DNA from: a bacterium
Lineage (GTDB): Bacteria; Patescibacteriota; Saccharimonadia; Saccharimonadales; UBA4665
Direction of reading: 5' to 3'
Length of the DNA stretch: 64,000 bases
NCBI GenBank assembly: GCA_021799595.1
Contig: JAJZAF010000003.1
Location: 1 to 64,000, forward strand
Part shown: piece by piece, positions 60,632 through 64,000 of the stretch
Layout: each line of letters begins with the position of its first letter
Position numbering within the stretch: the stretch's first letter is position 1
Made by a program: the position numbers and the translations under genes
The notes under the pieces: generated by a model
What the model was told of the DNA's origin: nothing
What the model saw: only the letters and a program-made list of their open reading frames with translations
Database searches by the model: none

Positions 60632-61055
60632 TTATGATTTCCCTATAGGGGAATTCAGCACCTTTACCCCCCCATTCTAACCCTCTATTGCACTGTTGTA
60701 ATAGAGAGATTGTTAGATTGTTTTAGAGCGTGCCATAGATAAAAGTTGTTACCCTCCACTTTCTCTTATGGATGTTTGATAGCATACCTTTTCGTATGTC
60801 TGAAACATGCTCTAAAACATACTAACCCCTTTAACTAGTATCCCCTTTATTTTTGAAGGTGGCCCCGACCAATGCGAGCCCCAACGGTAGCTGCTTTATT
60901 AAAGGCGGCTGACACGAGTCACATATATACTAGCGACATCGATGTTTCGCCGGGGTGGGTTGAAGGGACTAGGGGAAGATTTCTTTTTAAGAAAACTTCC
61001 CCACTAAAAAAGGCTGACGAGCGGTGCCCACCCCCTCTCGTCGGCCTTTTTTAGT
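60632..61055 (+). ncRNA. Unidentified structured RNA, about 420 nt
   Basis: It starts at a strong promoter and ends at a strong terminator. From 5' to 3': a 7-bp hairpin (60683-60689 with 60700-60706); a three-way junction closed by 5 bp (60712-60716 with 60822-60826), a 3x3 internal loop and 13 bp (60720-60732 with 60806-60818), enclosing hairpins 60733-60771 and 60782-60799; a less clear middle; a 13-bp hairpin with one A-A mismatch (60972-61002); and the terminator. The conserved cores of RNase P RNA, tmRNA, SRP RNA and T-box leaders were looked for by eye and not found. The 60-codon ORF at 60872 (SD-like GAAGGTGG) runs through both 3' hairpins and is unlikely to be the main product. Confidence 0.65.
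61003..61055. terminator. Bidirectional intrinsic terminator
   Basis: A 19-bp stem (61003-61021 with 61037-61055) with one G-U pair. Its A-run on the left and T-run on the right make it work in both directions: for the structured RNA on the plus strand and for pth, whose stop is at 61058-61060, on the minus strand. Confidence 0.9.
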
Positions 61056-61057
61056 GT

Positions 61058-61657
61058 TTAAAGTAAGTAATTACGAGTTTCTGCAACTAGATCACCGCTT
61101 CCGTAGATGTATTCACTGAGGATGGCACTGACTTCTCGTGTCATATTTCTTAATTGACCCGATTCATCAGATGAAAAGTTTTGTAGGACATAGTCCTCGC
61201 TTTTCATATTAGATCGTTTTGGTCCAATACCAACTCGTATTCGCTGATAATCTTCCCCGATTTGTTGACTAATTGAAGAAACGCCGTTATGGCCAGCGCT
61301 GCTGCCACCACGGCGGATGCGGATCTGACCAAAGTTAATGTCTAATTCATCATGGATGACGACAATATCTGCGGCCGTTAAGTTATAGAAGTTTGCGACC
61401 GCTATAACTGCTTCCCCGCTCTTATTCATGTAGGTTTGTGGTTTTATGACAATAACTTGCTTGTCAGCTACTTGACCGCTGGCCATGGTACACTTAAAGT
61501 TTTTTTTCTCGGTCCAGCCGCTTAAAGAGTCGTTACCGTCGACAAAGCTGTCAACGCAGAGAAAACCAACATTATGCCGGGTTTTCTCATATTTCTCCCC
61601 TGGGTTGCCAAGGCCGACAACGAGTACTGTCTTATTCAGTCCGATACTATAGTACAT
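61058..61657 (-). CDS. pth: Peptidyl-tRNA hydrolase
   Basis: Frees tRNA from peptidyl-tRNA that has dropped off ribosomes. Core motifs: VVGLGNPGEKYEKTRHNVGF with the catalytic His, HDELDINFGQIRIRRGGSSAGHNGVSS (shown as two landmarks around Asp and His) and RIRVGIGP. 199 aa. ATG 61657 (MYYSIGLNKT) is chosen because the longer frame from 61840 overlaps der and adds a sequence with no Pth likeness. The terminator lies just past its stop. Confidence 0.93.
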   Translation of the reverse strand: MYYSIGLNKTVLVVGLGNPGEKYEKTRHNVGFLCVDSFVDGNDSLSGWTEKKNFKCTMASGQVADKQVIVIKPQTYMNKSGEAVIAVANFYNLTAADIVVIHDELDINFGQIRIRRGGSSAGHNGVSSISQQIGEDYQRIRVGIGPKRSNMKSEDYVLQNFSSDESGQLRNMTREVSAILSEYIYGSGDLVAETRNYLL

Positions 61658-61751
61658 TGTCGGGTCGCTGACTTGTGGTCGTTTTTGTAACCATGCTACC
61701 ATCGCTTTCAAGTATCGCTGAATGCAGCTTTGGACGCAAGGATTATTGTTT

Positions 61752-63104
61752 TTAGGCTGGCCGACGCCCATGGGGGTGGGTTTCGTGCTTTTCAATGAGC
61801 CACAGTTTAATTGGCGTGCCACTGAATTCAAAGTGCTCACGCAGTGAGCGCTCGAGGTACCGTCGGTAACTCCAATGAACGAAGCGCGTCTGGCTACCGA
61901 ATATCTTGAAAGACGGAGTCGGATTATCAGATTCTTGTACCATATAGTTCAGTTTTGGTAGGTGCTGACCACTTCCTGCTGGTGGATGATTAGCGATAGC
62001 TTCTTGTAGCCAGCGATTCAATTCTGAGGTTGTTAATTTTGTGTGACGATGTTTGTCGATCTCACAGGCTACTTCGAGTAGCTTCGTGACATTTTGACCG
62101 GTAACAGCGCTAGTCAATATAAGCGGTGCCCAGGGCACAAAACCGAAAGTGACGGCAATTTGTCTTGCTAGTTCGTCCCTTGTGGAAGTTCTTTTATCTT
62201 TCAATGTATCCCATTTGCTTAAAACAAGGATAAGACCTTTGCCATTGCTCTTGACAAGGCCGGCAATCTTTTGATCGAGTTGGACATTCAGTTCGTTAAC
62301 ATCCATCAGCAATAGACAGATATCAGCTTGTTCAATGGCATTCATAGCTCGTATAACACTAAAACGTTCTACACCAGGTTGAATTTTACCTGAGCGCCGG
62401 ATACCAGCTGTATCGGCCAATTCAATCTCCTGTCCGTTAAAGCGTATGCTTAGTCTGTTAACGTCTCGTGTTGTGCCGGCTCGTTCGGACACGATGGCCT
62501 GTTGTTTGCGGGCTAGAGCATTGAAAAGGTGGGATTTACCAACATTTGGTCGTCCAATCAGGGCGAGGTGCAATCGATTGTTTTCATCCCGTGTTATTAT
62601 CTGATTTTTAGGAAACCGATCTGTAATTAAACCAAGTAACTCCTCGATCCCCTTCTTTTGAGTGGTACTCGTAAATACAAGTGACTTTATGCCGAGTCGC
62701 TCGAACCCTAAAGTGTATCTATCTTTGACAGTATCTACTTTATTGACAACGAGACAGACTGGTTTATGACTCTTGAGGGCAAGTTTAGCTACCCCCCGAT
62801 CTTCCTCAGTAATGGGAACGCTTGCCTCTACTACAATAATGATTACGTCAGCGTTGTCTATTGCCTGAACTATCTGTTCCTGTATGGTGAATTCGAAGCT
62901 GTCTTCAGGGTCCTTGATGCCGGCCGTGTCAACTAGCCAAAACGACCGGTCTTTGTATCTAGCTTTGGCTGTTATGCTGTCACGTGTTGTACCGGCTTCG
63001 CGTGCAACAATGGCCTCACGCTGGCTCAAAAGCGCATTGAATAAACTTGACTTGCCGACATTAGCTCGACCGACAATGGCAACGATTGGTGTCTTTTGAC
63101 TCAT
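61752..63104 (-). CDS. der: GTPase Der (EngA)
   Basis: Ribosome-assembly GTPase with two tandem G domains, required for 50S maturation. P-loops: GRANVGKSSLFNALL (first) and GRPNVGKSHLFNAL (second); switch Thr and DTAG motifs follow in each (VDTAGI and ADTAGI). The C-terminal KH-like domain ends PIKLWLIEKHETHPHGRRPA. 450 aa. The order rsuA/rluB-type synthase, der, pth on one strand suggests a ribosome-maintenance operon. Confidence 0.96.
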   Translation of the reverse strand: MSQKTPIVAIVGRANVGKSSLFNALLSQREAIVAREAGTTRDSITAKARYKDRSFWLVDTAGIKDPEDSFEFTIQEQIVQAIDNADVIIIVVEASVPITEEDRGVAKLALKSHKPVCLVVNKVDTVKDRYTLGFERLGIKSLVFTSTTQKKGIEELLGLITDRFPKNQIITRDENNRLHLALIGRPNVGKSHLFNALARKQQAIVSERAGTTRDVNRLSIRFNGQEIELADTAGIRRSGKIQPGVERFSVIRAMNAIEQADICLLLMDVNELNVQLDQKIAGLVKSNGKGLILVLSKWDTLKDKRTSTRDELARQIAVTFGFVPWAPLILTSAVTGQNVTKLLEVACEIDKHRHTKLTTSELNRWLQEAIANHPPAGSGQHLPKLNYMVQESDNPTPSFKIFGSQTRFVHWSYRRYLERSLREHFEFSGTPIKLWLIEKHETHPHGRRPA

Positions 63105-63148
63105 CGGTGGCTATTATATCAAGTAGATAAGGAGACAAATAAATAAAG

Positions 63149-63805
63149 TCATAGAAGACGGTAACTGCCTATTGGTATATTCCCGATATGGTAGTTAGCA
63201 AAATCGGTTCGGTGGAGTGTGATTACTTTGTAACCGAGACATTGAAAAGTACGCCGTATTTGACGGTTACGTCCTTCTTTAATAATAACTCGCCAGTTAG
63301 CTTGATTTTTCAATGGTTGTAATTGAAAGCGACTAGGACCATCTTCTAGTAGGACACTATGCTCAGTAATCTGTCGTTTATGATGTGGTTGTAGTGGTTT
63401 ATTCAGTCGTATGTGGTATCGCTTTTCTTTTTGAAAGCTAGGATGTGTCAACTGTTGTGCTAAAGCACCATCATTCGTTAAAAGTAACAATCCAGACGAG
63501 TCTTTGTCCAATCGGCCTACTGGCTTTAGTTCTTGGAATCGAGCAGGTAGAAGACTGTAAATAGTCAGGCTGCCTTGTCCCCGTCTAGAACAGACATAAC
63601 CAACAGGTTTATTAAGTAAGATAGTAGTGTGTACTTTAGGTATATGGATGATGTTTCCGTCCACTCGCACCATATCACTAGTTGTGACTTGCTGTCCAAG
63701 GTGGGCTGGTATCCCATTCACTTCTACTCGATGCTGAATAATGGCTTGATCGGCTACCCGACGACTCCATCCTGTTGCCAAGGCTATAAATGCGTTTAGG
63801 CGCAT
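63149..63805 (-). CDS. rRNA pseudouridine synthase, RsuA/RluB/E/F family
   Basis: 218 residues: an S4-like RNA-binding domain (residues about 1-60) followed by the synthase domain with the catalytic Asp in GRLDKDSSGLLLLTNDG. KPVGYVCS and EGRNRQIRR are further family blocks. The target uridine (16S U516, 23S U2604 or U2605) cannot be told from sequence. It lies 44 bp before der, and 21 bp after the stop of the gene to its right. Confidence 0.9.
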   Translation of the reverse strand: MRLNAFIALATGWSRRVADQAIIQHRVEVNGIPAHLGQQVTTSDMVRVDGNIIHIPKVHTTILLNKPVGYVCSRRGQGSLTIYSLLPARFQELKPVGRLDKDSSGLLLLTNDGALAQQLTHPSFQKEKRYHIRLNKPLQPHHKRQITEHSVLLEDGPSRFQLQPLKNQANWRVIIKEGRNRQIRRTFQCLGYKVITLHRTDFANYHIGNIPIGSYRLL

Positions 63806-63826
63806 ATTTTTATAAGGAAACGATCT

Positions 63827-64000
63827 TTAAAGAGCAATACTATTGAAATCTGTCTTAACTGTTTCGCCGTTGTCGTCTGATGCTTTAGTAGTCTTGTCTG
63901 TCTCTGCTGGTGTTACCACTGAACTAGGTTCGGGTACCGGTCCGATAGTCGAATCTTCAGTAGGAGTTTCTGGGGCGATATCATTGGATGGTTTCATAAC
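63827..64000 (-). CDS. C-terminal end of a further leftward gene (partial)
   Basis: The open frame runs from the right edge to TAA 63829-63827. The visible part is acidic and Thr/Pro-rich, ending ETVKTDFNSIAL. An internal ATG exists at 63997, but the frame is also open beyond it, so the gene probably extends past the window. In many bacteria scpB lies just before an rluB-type gene, so a ScpB C-terminal extension is possible; nothing in the sequence proves it. Confidence 0.5.
   Translation of the reverse strand, partial: VMKPSNDIAPETPTEDSTIGPVPEPSSVVTPAETDKTTKASDDNGETVKTDFNSIAL

Noticed and set aside
60872-61054. 60-codon plus-strand ORF at the 3' end of the structured RNA
   Set aside because: It has an SD-like sequence, but its last third lies in a 13-bp hairpin and a 19-bp terminator stem, and the protein resembles nothing known. 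It is kept as an alternative inside the ncRNA entry.
60632-61055. RNase P RNA, tmRNA or SRP RNA
   Set aside because: None of their conserved core sequences, nor a CCA-ended tRNA-like part, could be found by eye. A covariance search would be decisive.
1-64000. Recoded UGA (genetic code 25)
   Set aside because: UGA ends proS, murG and other genes at the expected length, and RF2 is encoded.

Overview
The window reads like a piece of a Patescibacteria (CPR) chromosome, most probably Candidatus Saccharibacteria (TM7). This is inferred from gene content and style and was not confirmed by any search. Pointers are: short and compact core genes; a T4SS-pilin-type protein of the kind common in CPR genomes; a sigma-region-4/HARE-HTH fusion; class I lysyl-tRNA synthetase; a Gram-positive-like order hpf-secA-prfB-ftsE-ftsX-(CHAP hydrolase)-ctp; and no biosynthetic operons apart from pyrG. 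UGA is used as a stop codon (proS and murG end in TGA, and prfB encodes RF2), so the code is standard and the UGA-glycine CPR groups are excluded. No rRNA, tRNA, CRISPR array or prophage was seen.

Layout. 1-120: the left edge carries the start of a leftward transposase and its terminal repeats. 143-3901: LCP-family protein, membrane protein and HtrA protease. 4060-6405 (minus): prfA-prmC and rpmE. 6493-8596: rpsB-tsf-frr behind a structured leader. 8604-9794 (minus): L,D-transpeptidase. 9916-12157: site-2 protease and a CPBP protease with a tandemly expanded membrane core. 12184-16990: an accessory island that splits the usual rseP-proS neighbourhood. It holds a complete IS66-like element with perfect inverted repeats and an 8-bp target duplication, a lipoprotein, a TM2/DUF4352-like protein, a secreted GH25-like protein, a T4SS pilin and a transposase remnant. 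17034-25344: proS, greA, lysS, serS, hpf and small accessory enzymes. 25434-34854: secA, an M16 peptidase, prfB, ftsEX, a CHAP hydrolase and an S41 protease. 34945-46681: pyrG, response regulators (one forming a degenerate pair with a pseudo-kinase), rpmA, methyltransferases, xseAB, recO, glyS, NYN and MBL proteins. 46761-47545: two related single-TM proteins. 47675-56107: a reduced division/wall cluster (mraZ, rsmH, ftsL, ftsI, mraY, ftsW, murG, ftsQ). 56769-63997 (minus): sigma4-HARE protein, topA, a 54-aa membrane protein, pth, der, an RsuA/RluB-type synthase, and the end of a further gene.

Many genes work on the envelope. MraY, MurG, FtsI and FtsW make and polymerise lipid II. FtsL, FtsQ and FtsEX with the CHAP hydrolase are expected to act in division. 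The L,D-transpeptidase and LCP protein modify the wall, and HtrA, site-2, CPBP, S41 and M16 proteases process envelope proteins. A second theme is translation: two release factors and PrmC, S2, EF-Ts, RRF, L27, L31, four aminoacyl-tRNA synthetases, Pth, HPF and Der.

The most interesting unexplained items are: (1) a roughly 420-nt structured transcript with its own promoter, a three-way junction and tandem 3' hairpins at 60632-61055; (2) a mraZ-rsmH leader with a 16-bp long-range inverted repeat and a competing local hairpin; (3) a coupled pseudo-histidine-kinase/pseudo-receiver pair in which both phosphoacceptors have become glutamate; (4) micro-ORFs in the division operons; and (5) many start codons lying 4-10 nt after a -10 box, which suggests widespread leaderless mRNAs.
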